A stretch of DNA of 64,000 nucleotides from Mytilus californianus. Taxonomy: Eukaryota > Mollusca > Bivalvia > Mytilida > Mytilidae. The stretch lies in assembly GCF_021869535.1 (NCBI RefSeq), contig NW_026262701.1, forward strand, positions 7,827,501-7,891,500. Direction: 5' to 3'. Shown here one piece after another: positions 35,968 to 48,699 of the stretch (positions are counted from its first letter, which is position 1; each line of letters begins with the position of its first letter). The position numbers were made by a program, and so were the translations under genes. The notes below the pieces were generated by a model that saw only the letters and a program-made list of their open reading frames with translations, did not search any database and was not told the origin of the DNA.

Positions 35968-36490
35968 CCTAAATAAATTAAGCACGATTTCTTATTCTAC
36001 TGTCAGAGTATGACTTTAGTATTTTGGGACCAAATAGGAATTGATTGAACCTTCTCTTTTGAAGGAAACATTAATTCCTTAAATCAACTTAATCAGAATG
36101 AGTAACAGTTCATGCAACTGGTAAATGAATTTATTGTGATTAAAACTGTTTGATATATACATTATTTTGCTGAAATTTCTATAAAATGACCAATCAAACA
36201 AACCATGCACATTCTTTACTATCCTTATCATTTTAACGTACAATACAAATTTGTTAATAAACACTTATCCAAGGTACTTTTATTCTAATCAAGAATCCAT
36301 ATGTAGGTAGAAAGTCTTCCTTGACTGTGCACCCGGAGGTGGCACTATACATAATAAATGCAATAAATCAGAGTTTACTTATAGGAGACAGATTTGTAAA
36401 AGCAAATTTGCTTGTTTCTGAATCCTAAATATTTATTTCAATTGTATCATATCGTCATGTGATGATTTATCTAAATAAATATTGTTTAAA

Positions 36491-39400
36491 CTAAAGTTTA
36501 TTTCCAGCTAAAGCCAACATCCATTTTGGAATGTATACAAAATTTGGAACAAAGTTAGCAATCCAATTTGTCTTTGGGTTCATTTTGAGGAGTTCATTCA
36601 CTTGTCTTATATTAGATGGATCTTTTCCTAAAAAATGTATGAAATATAAAATAAATAATATAGCTATTGTGTATGTATAAATAAACATTAAAAATGCATT
36701 CATAATTTGTTGAATGTAAGAGTAAGATATAAATCGTTGTTTCCCGTTATGAATATTTTGCTAACTTCAAATTATAGAACTCAAAAATATAGATGGTGAC
36801 CCAAAAAAGATAAGTGTAATGAGTTCAAATGCATCCTATTTTTCAGTTATGCATAGACAACTGCTAAGTTCGTGTGGACATGCAGACTGGATAAATACAC
36901 AGCCAAGATCGCTCGACACTCGATGTTTAATCTGATGCCCATTGTTGACAGAATGTTCACTCTCTGTAAAACCGTTACATTAATATTTCAATTGACGTTA
37001 AGTTTACTTAAAAAATCAAACAGGTTTTATATACTTTGTCATACATATTGTTAAGTCAGCCTTTGCTGATATAACCAAAGACACAAATTTATAGAAGCCA
37101 TCAGGAATTGGTCAATCGTTATTTGGTGGGGATGTCATCAACGATCATTTTTTGTAGCTTTCGAACGCTTTATACTCCTTTACTAATGCTGACCATAACT
37201 GTACTTGACACATCACTGGGTTGGTAAGACTTCTTTGCACCGGCTATCACATGCAAAGCATATGTTAACAATCCTGGTAATCAAATACCACTTCCGGTTT
37301 TGGCAGGTATTAGAAGATACGCCTTTTTAGTGATTGTCTGTTACGTTGCTTTTGATTGGTGTAGTCGGTGTATTGACCTCTATATTTACCCTGATGATTT
37401 CCCTTTTTAACACATTTCATTAAGTATCTTCTAACTGTTATTTATTATATAGTTTGGATTTTAACAGAAATGTTTTGATATTCTTTTGAGTATACAACTT
37501 TTGAAGTTTTAAACATTATTATCATTCCTCAGTATGTTTTTTCTATATAAAAAGGAATGAAATATTCGTGCTATTTCATTCTACAGACTATTTGCCAGTC
37601 AATAGTTTCAAAGACTATTACCCTGTAAAATAGTTTTATAATCATATTTCCCAGACTATTTCATACTAGTTTTTTATTGGATAACAATGACGTCAATGAC
37701 TATTTGAGTTACTTTTAGACATGGTAACGTAAAACTCTGAAATATTGAAAATGATATAATTTGTATGTGTATGTTTTGATAATATTTAATTAATATATTA
37801 CTGACCTGGAGCAATTTAAAAGAAAAAAGAAATTCTACGCAACATTTTATGAAACTACAACGTTACAAATGTCGTCATCTTCATAATCTGTGATTGTATT
37901 TGTGTAAAGTAATACATTCCAGTAAACGGTTATTATATGCATGGGAATTTTCAAAGGATCCCTGGTTTAAGTTACAGTACATAGAATATATTTAGTACAA
38001 TAAGGGCAAAAAAAATACTTTTATTTTTCATCTTGTACATGTAAACGTGACTATTTGTTTTTCCAGGTGGTGTAAGTAAATTTTTTAGAAATTTGTTTTG
38101 TTTGGTATAATAAAACACTAAATGACTGGTTATGAGGGTAATAGCAAGTTTGTTGTCCTTTCAATTCTAATTATTGCCCTTGGCTATAAGGGTAATCTTT
38201 ACTTTGTCAAATCTGCTTTTTTATTTCCACTCTACATTTGAATGTGGGAATGAAATCTCTCTGCATCTATTTGGTTTCATTTTCAATCTTAAAATGTTTT
38301 TTTCTAGATAGTTAAAACGAATCTATTTAATGTTTGCTACTTAAAAAGTGCATTGTCTTAAGATATAATATTAAATATGTACCATCGATATCCTTGAATC
38401 CATACTCATAACCAAGATCTGCTGTAATTAAAATTTTACCAGACTTCTTCATAATGTTTGGATCTAAAATATCGGAATCCACAATTAAAATAACATTAAT
38501 GTAACATAAGCTATAACAGATATTTATAAATAAAAATCTATATGATGTAGCTTTCTTGAAAAAAACCCCAAACTATTGTTATAGAACAGTCAGACCAAGA
38601 CAAATTGGTAAATATCGATGCTCCATGATACAAACCTGTTGCTAAGGCTACAATTGCCTTTCCTGCATACTCCGGTGTCTCTCCATTGACAAATAATTTA
38701 GCAACATCAACTTTTGGCATCTGAAAGTAAATGTAAAAATAAAAAGAATTAAATCATTTCTTTTTAAAGGGGTAAATTATAGTTATGAAATTTGCATAAA
38801 TTGAAATAATTTTGCCATGTGTCTATTATCACTACCCCATTTCCATGAATTCATTCTTAAAGTCTATTTTTTTAATTTCATTATCACTTCATCTTGTACA
38901 TGCACAAGTTCGCAGTCTTTTTTCAATTTGATGTATTGGTGTTAATTGTATATTTTTATCGTTGTTCTATTTAAGTGCTATATAAATATCCTTTTTTAGA
39001 CAATTCATACAAATGAAGAAATATTGATAAAAGATTTACCGTTTTGAATTTCCCTTGGAGTTCGGTATTTTTTGTTATTTTACTTTTTTCTGTAGAAAAT
39101 CATCTAATTTTTCTGGTAATGTCCAGATCATTTGACATAACACGATCCATAAATTATATTTTTTATTAGTTCAAACGCTCCTGTAAACCACATAGAAATG
39201 TACCGAAAACGATTTTAGAATGGTGACTAAGTAACCTTCTGTACAAATTGTTATGAAAACATTATGTAACACAATTAATATTGCCAATAAATTAGAATTC
39301 ATGTTGATTTTCATTGATGAATTACATGGTATTTTTTTCACATTAGATCTAAGTGTTGTCGTTTTTGTTTTCATGCTTGCAGTTTGAGATATATTATGAT

Positions 39401-42400
39401 AATGTGATGCTTTATTCAGACATATCCATCCTCCAATATCAAACAAGTATACTTCATTCCCATAAGTTACAAAGAAACCAAATTTACTTCGTTAGGCGTA
39501 TCGGTTAATTAACCTCCCATCGGGTCTCCCTAAGGAGCTGTTAGTGTTTTTCTATTTAGTAGTTAACAGTGCTTTTGTTGTGACACACAACATTTGAATC
39601 GATCTATTCAGATGTAAATATTTGTACTGGCGTCGTAACTTTTGCTTTTACTATAATATTTATAGCCTTCCAAGCTTACTATTTTCGATTAAGAAAAAAA
39701 AAAAAAAAAAAAAAAAAAAAACCCAAACAAAATACAAATTAATAAATCAAAAAATGGTATGTTTCTTACATTGCCTGATGCAAAACCACCTGTTTTCAAT
39801 AACTCCTTTAAGTTTTCTGTCCTAACAGCACCAGGCCATAAACTGACAATAGCTACGTTCATTTTTCTCAATTCTACAGCGCAATCTGCTGCCATTCTAT
39901 CATTCTACAATAAATAAAAGCATAGTTTATACATTCCAGAGTAGTCACAAAAAATCTAAGTTTCAGTGTATCATTTAATACTTGATAAACATTCAGTGTG
40001 CTGTACACGGTCTACATATATAATCTTTCAAAGGAGCTGGAGTCAGTTTCATCAAAAATCTTACGATTAAAGTTACAATGTCAAATGTCCGAAAGAATCT
40101 GTTCAACATTCCTCCATGCGTTTACTGAATGACAATGTCCAGTTTGAATTACATAATATATTTTCAGAATTCGAGCAGGACTGTCTATTCCATCTATCCA
40201 ATCGCTGACTCGTATGACATATAGGAACACTTGTTTACATATTTTCAATGAGGTGTCGGGCTACTGGGGTATCGAAACAATAGATTGTCACACTAATAGA
40301 GTTTCAGATTATTGGTATTGGACTGAGAGGTGCTAAAAGTTGGGACAGAGCGGAGTATTAAATAATTGCATAATTGTGTAGATTGTGTAGAAAATAACAT
40401 ACTGCTTCTTTACCGACGCCGTAAGGTACATTAAAGATGTATCTAAGACCACCAGGTGACGACACATTAACAATTAAACCAGTTTTCCTTGTTATCATTA
40501 GTTTTACTGCATGCACAGAACACAGATAATGGTTTCTACAAAAAAACCTTGTTAGCATTTACTTATAAAAAAACCAAATTGTTCGTAATAAACTGGTGTT
40601 GCTTGTAATAAATGGAATCAAATATCTTTATTTCAGGAAAAACCCCATTGGTTTTACTCTCACTAAATCGTACATAATATTTATATATAAAAAAAACACT
40701 TGATAAATTATACAAGCATCTGTTTTTAGTCGAAGACCGAAAGTTAACCTCTAAAGGTTTTATCGTTTTTGTTTGTTGTTTGGTTGCCGTCTTGTTGACG
40801 TATTTGTACCCCACATGTCCTGTTATGAATATTAGTAATCATAAATGGAATTGAAGATTTATAAACAGCTTAGAGCTAACACGTTTTACAGCATTCGTTA
40901 CACGACTAATTTTGAATTGATGTGTCTGTTTCATATCTATATTACTGTTAAGTTTTTCATTATGAAAACATTGATTTAATTTGCCCACCTTAGTCCTACG
41001 ATATTAACCGTATCCCACAGTGTGATAGGCTGTTCCCAGAATGGCTTGTCGTAGTTATCTGAGATTGCCTAATTGATATAAAATACATAGTAAAGTGATT
41101 AGCAGTCACAAATTTGTTTTTGCCCATCTACCACATCAAGCAGCTCAAACTATAGGGGTAAATACATATACGTCACCAGGGACCGCCCTTTAGGGGTAAA
41201 GCTTTCTGTATAACACTGAAGTCCTGTGCTCTTCTGATTGGTAGATAATGTTTGTAATAAATATTTTTTGATAGATGGATCAAAACTAGAGTTACAACAA
41301 AAAATTAAAATGAATGCCGGAGGCACTTAATTTTTTTTTACTACAGGGTTGAAAAGTAATGAGGGTCAGTATAGGAATTAAGTGCGAATCTACAGTGTTT
41401 GTAAACAAGGCCATGTGAATGCCCCAAAATGCAGCATGACCCTATGTTTTTATTGTTGCAAAAGATGGGGCTATACTTGTACTTAAATGAATAATATATG
41501 AAAGCTTCTGATTTCTAAAGGTAAATCAGGTATAAATTTAATTCAAGACATAGATTTGCATTAAAGTCAATGGGAGATTTTTTACTGAATTTACCCCTAT
41601 ACACAGACTAAAATGACAATCAAAAAGCTTAATTGCTGCTATGATATGAGTGAAGTATTAATAAGATATACAAATACAAATACTCGATTGAAACCAATAC
41701 AACGGCCAAATTTATGTACAAAATAATGAACGAAAAACAAATATATGCTGAACCACAGGCCCCTGATTTGGGACAGGCTAATACAGAATGTGGCGGGGTT
41801 AAACTCGTTTGAAGGTACCAACCCTCCCCTAACCTGGGACAGCGGTGTAACAATACAGCATAAGAACAAACTATAAAAATCAGTTGAAAAAGGCTTAACT
41901 CATCAGATGGATACAAATAGAAATACATCTAACAAAAACGCAGAGTGGACGTGGCAGGGTACTTATACAATCCCACAACAAAAAGACACTAAGTACAGAT
42001 CTCAGAGTAATTGCAGTTGCTAACAGCTAGTTCAGATTATTTACCGAAAAAATATCATCAAGATAAGTGTTGTTGAATTTATCAATTAAATGCAATTTAG
42101 ACGGGTCATTACTAAGTTCGGTCAGAAACTGTGATTCATAACAGTACAAGAACAAGTTTACTATTAAAGGGGCGCAATTGGTGCGCATAGAAATACCTAC
42201 AACCTGTCGATGAACTTTATTGCCGAAACGTACATAAATATTATCAAGGAGAAAATTAACAGCACCAATCATCCCTTCACCCCTCCAGTAAGTATATCTA
42301 GCATATATACCTTTCTCATTAGAGAAGAAGGCTTTAAATGAGTTGCAGCAAATATATTTGCATTGAAATTTACCAAACGACCATTTTATTAAATAGGAAA

Positions 42401-45400
42401 ACTTTTGTTTGATAGGTAAGATTGTGTGGAAGTGTAGTGTAAAGAGTTGAAAAGTAAAAACTGGAACAGAATCAAAAGAACCATCAAAAGTCAGGAGCCT
42501 GTAGTTCAGTGGTTGTCGTTGGTTCATGTCTGTCATATCAGTTTTTCGTTAATTGTTTTGTTATAAATTAGGCCGTTAGTTTTCTCAATTTAATTTTTTC
42601 ATATTTTTCATGTCGAGGCCTTTTATAGCAGACTATATTGTATGGATTCTTCTCATTGTTGAAGGCCATAAGGTTGCCTATAATTGCTTACATCCACTTT
42701 ATTTGAACGTTGGTATATAGTTGTCTCATTGGCAATCATACCTCATCTCCTTATTTTTATATTTTATAGAGCATGTCATATCAAGCAAAGACAACAAATT
42801 GCTTCATGATCACCAAATATAACCTCTATAACAAATCATAAACGCACTTAACAACCAATTGTAGGCTTTCTAAGTTAAGCATAACTTATCAATGTTTTTA
42901 TGCTTGAACATCCACCGTTCATTCAATCGAAACTTAATATGCTGTAAAGTTGTTTTAAAACATACATGATAGTTTATTTACGTATCACCATTAATGATGC
43001 ATTACCGTTAGACAATAAAATAAAAACATCTTAAAAAATATTAATTTCATTTTAATAGAATTATGAGAGACTAATCAAAAGTTATTTAAAGTTACAGTGC
43101 GCATGTCAGAACCATTTTACTGTTATAATCTATTTATATAGTAACAGAGCCTTGAATCGTAATTAATACCGTTTTTTAGCTCAAAAAGTTCAGGTGAGCG
43201 AAAAAATATATAACAACATTTGAACGTACTTTTACAGCAGCATATGCATTGTTGACTAGAAGATCTAAATGACCATTTTGTTCTTTAGACACACGATTAA
43301 ATAATTCCTCAATGTCACTGTCTTTGGAATGATCACATTGCACTGGAATACATTTCCCGCCTCTGTTCTCAATCTAATAATTCAAATAAAATATGGTTAT
43401 CTTAAATTGTTTAACATTCTTAATTCATTTTAGTTTTTGTTTTTGTTTGCTTTTGTTTTCCCTGACTTTAATATTGCCAATAAATTAGAATTCAAATTGA
43501 TTTTCATTTATAAATTACATGATAATTTTTTCACATTGGATGTACGTGTTGTCGTTTTTATATACATATCCATCCTCCAATAGCAGACAAGTATACTTCA
43601 TCCCCATAAGTTACAGTCTAAGAAACCAAATTTACCTCGTTAGCCGTATCGGTTAATGAACCTCCCACTGGGTCTCCCTTAGGGGCTGTTAGTGTTCTTC
43701 CTGTGGAAAAAATATAAGAATACTGATCATATCAAAAAGACTTTGGCACCACTAGTCCAAATAGTTTCTAGTACAGGTACGATATTTTACGATTGTATTA
43801 TTTTTCATGTTTAATCCATTTAAATTCTAATCAATTTCAACATCAAACATATATGTTTCATTAACTAAAATAGAAATTCATCGTTGAATTGTCGATAGAG
43901 GTTCAGTTTAAATTGTGATTATCTTCTTCTTCCATGTCCAAATGAATGCCTCAGAGCTGATGAATAAGAAAGAGTAATTTGGTGAAAATGTCTTGGGTAC
44001 ATTGTGCTGTAAAATACTATGATATAACGTTAATATTTTGATCTAATAACATGTTATCCCGGGTTATTGTACCATCACCACTCGTACCGCCAATAGGTAT
44101 GTTCTTTTATAAATGGAATCATTTGTTACATTGTACTCACCTGTTATGTATACAGTAGCACCAGCTTGTCCTAGCTGTAATGCTATACCTTTATCGATAC
44201 CTCTTGTCGTTCCTGTAACAATATATTGTACTCACCTGTTATGTATACTGTAGCACCAGCTTGTCCTAGCTGTAATACTATACCTTTATTGATACCTCTT
44301 ATCGGTCCTGTCACAATATATTGTACTCACCTGTTATGCATAATGTAGCACCAGCTTGTCCTAGCTGTAATGCTATACCTGTATCGATACCTCTTGTCGC
44401 TCCTGTCACAATATATCGGACTCACCTGGTATGTATACAGTAGCACCAGCTTGTCCTAACTGTAATGCTGAACCTTTACCGACCCCGATTGTCGCTCCTG
44501 TCACAATATATTGAACTCACCTGCCATGTATACAGTAGCACGAGCTTGCCTAATCTGAAATGCTATACCTTTATCGATACCACTTGTCGCTGCTCCTGTC
44601 AAAATATATTGTACTCACCTGTTATGTATACAGTAGCACCAGCTTGTCCTAGCTGTAATGCTATACCTTTACCGATCCCCCTTGTTGTTCCTGTCACAAA
44701 ACATTGTACTCACCTGTTATGTATACTGTAGCACCAGCTTGTCCTAGCTGTAATACTATACCTTTATTGATACCTCTTATCGGTCCTGTAACAATATATT
44801 GTACTCACCTGTTATGCATAATGTAGCACCAGCTTGTCATAGCTGTAATGCTATACCTGTATCGATACCTCTTGTCGCTCCTGTCACAATATATCGGACT
44901 CACCTGGTATGTATACAGTAGCACCAGCTTGTCCTAACTGTAATGCTATACCTTTACCGACCCCCCTTGTAGCTCCTATCACAATATATTGAACTCACCT
45001 GCCATGTATACAGTAGCACGAGCTTGTCTAATCTGAAATGCTATACCTTTATCGATACCTCTTGTCGCTGCTCCTGTCAAAATATATTGTACTCACCTGT
45101 TATGTATACAGTAGCACCAGCTTGTCCTAGCTGTAATGCTATACCTTTACCGATCCCCCTTGTTGTTCCTGTCACAAAACATTGTACTCACCTGTTATGT
45201 ATACAGTAGCACCAGCTTGTCCTAGCTGTAATGCTATACCGTTACCGATACCTGTTGTCGCTCCTGTCACAATACATCATACATTGCACTCACCTGTTAT
45301 GTAGACTGTAGCACCAGCTTGTCCTAGCTGTAATGCTATACCTTTACCGATTCCCCTTGTTGCTCCTGTCACTATACATACTTTATCAGCCATAGATCTA

Positions 45401-47389
45401 GCCATTATTGTCTACAACAAACAGTCACGTGATGATATTAAGTCGTTCTTTTATCTATATGAAAAACAATCTAATTATAGATTGAAAAAATAAATAAAAA
45501 GATGTGGTGTGATTGCCGTTACCGATACCTGTTGTCGCTCCTGTCACAACTCATCATACATTGCACTCACCTGTTATGTATACAGTAGCACCAGCTTGTC
45601 CTAGCTGTAATGCTATACCTTTACCGATCCCCCTTGTTGCTCCTGTCACAATATATTGAACTCACCTGCCATGTATACAGTAGCACGAGCTTGTCTAATC
45701 TGAAATGCTATACCTTTATCGATACCTCTTGTCGCTGCTCCTGTCAAAATATATTGTACTCACCTGTTATGTATACAGTAGCACCAGCTTGTCCTAGCTG
45801 TAATGCTATACCTTTACCGATCCCCCTTGTTGTTCCTGTCACAAAACATTGTACTCACCTGTTATGTATACAGTAGCACCAGCTTGTCCTAGCTGTAATG
45901 CTATACCGTTACCGATACCTGTTGTCGCTCCTATCACAATACATCATACATTGCACTCACCTGTTATGTAGGCTGTAGCACCAGCTTGTCCTAGCTGTAA
46001 TGCTATACCTTTACCGATCCCCCTTGTTGCTCCTGTCACAATACATTGTACTTACCTGTTATGTAGACTGTAGCACCAGCTTGTCCTAGCTGTAATGCTA
46101 TACCTTTACCGATTCCCCTTGTTGCTCCTGTCACTATACATACTTTATCAGCCATAGATCTAGCCATTATTGTCTACAACAAACAGTCACGTGATGATAT
46201 TAAGTCGTTCTTTTATCTATATGAAAAACAATCTAATTATAGATTGAAAAAAAAATAAAAAGATGTGGTGTGATTGCCGTTACCGATACCTGTTGTCGCT
46301 CCTGTCACAACTCATCATACATTGCACTCACCTGTTATGTATACAGTAGCACCAGCTTGTCCTAGCTGTAATGCTATACCTTTACCGATCCCCCTTGTTG
46401 CTCCTGTCACAATATATTGAACTCACCTGCCATGTATACAGTAGCACGAGCTTGTCTAATCTGAAATACTATACCTTTATCGATACCTCTTGTCGCTGCT
46501 CCTGTCAAAATATATTGTACTCACCTGTTATGTATACAGTAGCACCAGCTTGTCCTAGCTGTAATGCTATACCTTTACCGATCCCCCTTGTTGTTCCTGT
46601 CACAAAACATTGTACTCACCTGTTATGTATACAGTAGCACCAGCTTGTCCTAGCTGTAATGTTATACCGTTACCGATACCTGTTGTCGCTCCTGTCACAA
46701 TGCATCATACATTGCACTCACCTGTTATGTAGACTGTAGCACCAGCTTGTCCTAGCTGTAATGCTATACCTTTACCGATCCCCCTTGTTGTTCCTGTCAC
46801 AATACATTGTACTCACCTGTTATGTATACTGTAGCACCAGCTTGTCCTAGCTGTAATGCTATACCTTTACCGATTCCCCTTGTTGCTCCTGTCACTATAC
46901 ATACTTTACCAGCCATAGATCTAGCCATTATTGTCTACAGCAAACAGTCACGTGATGATATTAAGTCGTTCTTTTATCTATATGAAAAACAATCTAATTA
47001 TAGATTGAAAAAAAAATTTATAAAAAGATGTGGTGTGATTGCCGTTACCGATACCTGTTTTCGCTCCTGTCACAACTCATCATACATTGCACTCACCTGT
47101 TATGTATACAGTAGCACCAGCTTGTCCTAGCTGTAATGCTATACCTTTATCGATACCTCTTGTCGCTGCTCCTGTCAAAATATATTGTACTCACCTGTTA
47201 TGTATACAGTAGCACCAGCTTGTCCTAGCTGTAATGCTATACCTTTACCGATCCCCCTTGTTGTTCCTGTCACAAAACATTGTACTCACCTGTTATGTAT
47301 ACAGTAGCACCAGCTTGTCCTAGCTGTAATGCTTTACCTTTACCGATACCTCTTGTTGCCCCTGTAACAATACACACTTTTCCAGACAT
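36491..47389 (-). CDS. DHRS1-like: gene C: DHRS1-like SDR paralogue with alternative first exons, 319-323 aa
   Basis: Third SDR paralogue. Shared exons from the 5' end: 43636-43700, 43230-43373, 40989-41068, 40403-40535, 39770-39904, 38636-38720, 38383-38463, 36491-36627, each with GT-AG ends. They join one of four ATG exons (45294-45405, 46056-46167, 46817-46928 or 47290-47389), all ending in the same phase. A 112-nt first exon gives 323 aa. Motifs TGATRGIG, NNAY, VSS, YGVGK and WPGAVRTE are present. Exon 6 is six codons shorter than in gene A, with NLKELLKTGGFASGN after the PG motif, and exon 7 starts MPKVDVAKLFVNGETP, so the substrate lid again differs. Intron 6 holds a dead duplicate of exon 2. 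AATAAA lies about 55 nt past the stop (TTTATT at 36432). It is likely functional. The outermost start exon sits next to sequence shared with the gene A promoter side. Confidence 0.88.
39270..39552 (-). pseudogene. duplicated, decayed exon 2 of gene C with flanking intron
   Basis: 39488-39552 matches exon 2 (43636-43700) over its length ('gtatcggttaat', 'aacctccca', 'gggtctccc'), and the adjoining ~215 bp match 43465-43635. On the coding strand it has an in-frame TAG and a TAA, and its acceptor AG has moved. It therefore cannot serve as an exon. It lies between exons 6 and 7, in the same orientation as the gene. Confidence 0.85.
39690..39722 (+). repeat. poly(A) run
   Basis: More than 30 A residues in a row, possibly the tail of an old retroposed sequence or a slippage tract. 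It lies close to the donor of gene C exon 6. Confidence 0.8.
41151..41601. mobile_element. 451-bp MITE
   Basis: The ends are 'tataggggtaaat' and 'atttacccctata', a perfect 13-bp inverted repeat. The interior is AT-rich and non-coding. It lies in intron 3 of gene C. A TA or TATA target duplication is possible but merges with the repeat ends. Confidence 0.7.
41690..42540 (-). pseudogene. decayed reverse-transcriptase retroelement fragment
   Basis: An open frame of 169 codons at 42027-42536 reads SFGKFQCKYICCNSFKAFFS, FLLDNIYVRFGNKVHRQ, GISMRTNCAPLIVNLF and NTYLDDIF. These correspond to the palm blocks of the family at 13840-15405, including a damaged catalytic box (LDD with its preceding residues lost). 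41690-42026 is the matching 3' flank ('acaaaataatgaacgaaaaac', also at 12255). It lies in intron 3 of gene C. It has no upstream domains and is not functional. Confidence 0.75.
42480..42770 (+). repeat. ubiquitous bivalve interspersed repeat
   Basis: A fairly complete copy, from 'gtcaggagcctgtagttcag' to 'ttgtctcattggcaatcata'. It abuts the 5' edge of the reverse-transcriptase fragment. Confidence 0.65.
44131..45293 (-). repeat. exon-1-derived tandem array C, proximal block (12 units)
   Basis: Twelve start-less copies of the exon 1 segment lie between exon 1a and exon 2 of gene C. Unit cores are near 44176, 44270, 44365, 44459, 44555, 44652, 44747, 44842, 44938, 45033, 45130 and 45227. Most units are ~95 bp; some carry an extra GCT or a 9-nt longer spacer ('acatcatacattgc'). 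Multi-unit patterns recur inside the block: 44240-44560 resembles 44715-45040. Every unit retains a GT donor on the minus strand. Confidence 0.9.
45294..45405 (-). CDS. gene C alternative first exon 1a
   Basis: A 112-nt exon encoding MARSMADKVCIVTGATRGIG and the rest of the first beta-alpha unit, ending in ACAG|GTGAGT. It is the start exon nearest exon 2. TTGTTGTAG stands 6 nt before the ATG, so it could be an internal exon after a 5'UTR exon. A CACGTG box is at 45426-45431. Confidence 0.7.
46056..46167 (-). CDS. gene C alternative first exon 1b
   Basis: The same 112-nt coding content as exon 1a (MARSMADKVC...), ending at a GTAAGT donor. Upstream acceptor-like TTGTAG and CACGTG are present as in 1a. 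Confidence 0.65.
46817..46928 (-). CDS. gene C alternative first exon 1c
   Basis: A 112-nt exon reading MARSMAGKVC..., with GGT (Gly) where 1a and 1b have GAT (Asp), so this copy is closer to genes A and B. The donor is GTGAGT. Confidence 0.65.
47290..47389 (-). CDS. gene C alternative first exon 1d
   Basis: The outermost start exon. The ATG used in the other copies is lost, and the frame opens at the second Met (MSGKVCIVTGATRGIGKGKA...), giving 100 nt in the same phase. CTCTTTACAG upstream matches gene A, and the flank beyond 47390 is paralogous to the gene A flank, so this may be the ancestral start exon of gene C. Confidence 0.65.
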
Positions 47390-48660
47390 ATGCCTCTTTA
47401 TTTTATTTGTTCTGTAAAGAGGTTAATTTTGCATTAAATAACATTGATGGTTGCTGTGTCTCATATTTTTTTCGTTTATTGTTTTTATCATAAATCAGGT
47501 CGTTGGTTTTCTCTTCTGGATTGTTTCGCATTTTGTCATACTGTCCTCTCACTCTTTCATTATTCAAAACATGGGTCACAACCGAATTGATTTTATATTA
47601 ACCCTCATTGCAGGAATACTACAATTCAATATAAAAAATGTCAAAATATCATTGTTGCTTGATTGTTTTTCTTGTCTTATCGATGACGGTTCATTTACAA
47701 TTCTCAATTTGTTCTTAAAGTACATTCATAATTTATTGTCAGAATTTAATGGAATCCACCATTTCATATATGTATTATTGTTATGCCCTTAAGGAATATG
47801 CAATGGTGAAAGTACTAAGCTTTATTCTTTATTCATAAAAAATGTATAGTTCAGATGTATTGGTCTGTCTAAAAAAAAAAGTACAACAATCATTATACGA
47901 ACAATTGATTATTGTCTGTCATCTCTTGTGCTAGGAACAGGCACTTTTTGCAATTAAAGTGGTAGGTAGAAGCAGTGGATTGAACTTCTAAGGTATGGAT
48001 TTCGCTCATTGCTGAATATTGTACAGTGACCTTTAGTTGCTAACAACTACGTAAAATTGATACCGTTTATGTTATAACGTCATTTGGTCTCTTGCTGGTA
48101 GTTATCAAATTAGCAATCATACCACATCTTCTTATTTTCATATTTATAGCGGTCATAACCTTCCACTTGCATAACATTTTATTTAAGTTCCAATTTATCT
48201 ACACATTTTAGGCAAAAGTCGGAAGACAATTATGAAAAATGTAATAGACTGCAGACGATTAGATCATGGGATATACAGATAATTTGGTTCTAAAGGCAAA
48301 GAAATACAAAAAGTAATCATCGATTTCTTGAAAATTTAAGCTCTTTTAGCGTGATCAGCAGGGGAAGTCTGAAAAGAACCACAATTCATCATACATTGTT
48401 CTGCCATTTGGGACTAGGATAACATTAATCGAACTACAAAATTAATAATATTAAGCTTGACATTGTACTTGCCGACAGGTAACTTATCATATTCAATGGC
48501 TACTTTCTATGGGTCGGATAACAGGTAAAGATTAAACAAATATTTGTGTAAACGAAAAGTTATTTCTTTAATGCAAAAGCACTCACCTTATCAACTTCTA
48601 TGAGCAATCAAGTTCTTATTCGTGAGTCAATTTACTGAATTTTACTTTTCACATAGTAAG
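47390..48660. other. duplicate of the gene A upstream flank
   Basis: Runs parallel to 10683-13250 with small and large gaps ('ctgtaaagaggttaatt', 'aacattgatggttgctgt', 'gcaatcaagttctt'). It includes interspersed-repeat pieces and no gene. It should hold the promoter of the outermost gene C start exon. Confidence 0.7.
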
Positions 48661-48699
48661 AAGAAAATATAATACTTATAATAGTTCTGTGGAAATATA

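Larger units (their letters stand above)
45406..47289 (-). repeat. ~760-bp higher-order repeats carrying start exons and array units
   Basis: The blocks beginning upstream of exons 1a, 1b and 1c are near-identical. Each has ~105 bp of promoter-proximal sequence (cacgtgatgatattaagtcg, then caatctaattatagattg), a truncated unit starting at 'gattgccgttaccgatacc', and a run of start-less units leading to the next ATG exon (5, 5 and then 2). Start codons at 45405, 46167 and 46928 are 762 and 761 bp apart; the fourth at 47389 is 461 bp on. CACGTG recurs at 45426, 46188 and 46949. Confidence 0.9.

Noticed and set aside
44465..46637. Repeated ~88-codon plus-strand frames across array C
   Set aside because: They are antisense shadows of the exon-1-derived units; the conserved coding sense and splice donors are on the minus strand.
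44131..47289. Regular ~95-bp repeats as a possible CRISPR array
   Set aside because: There are no distinct spacers, the units are exon copies with conserved codons, and the context is a eukaryotic intron.
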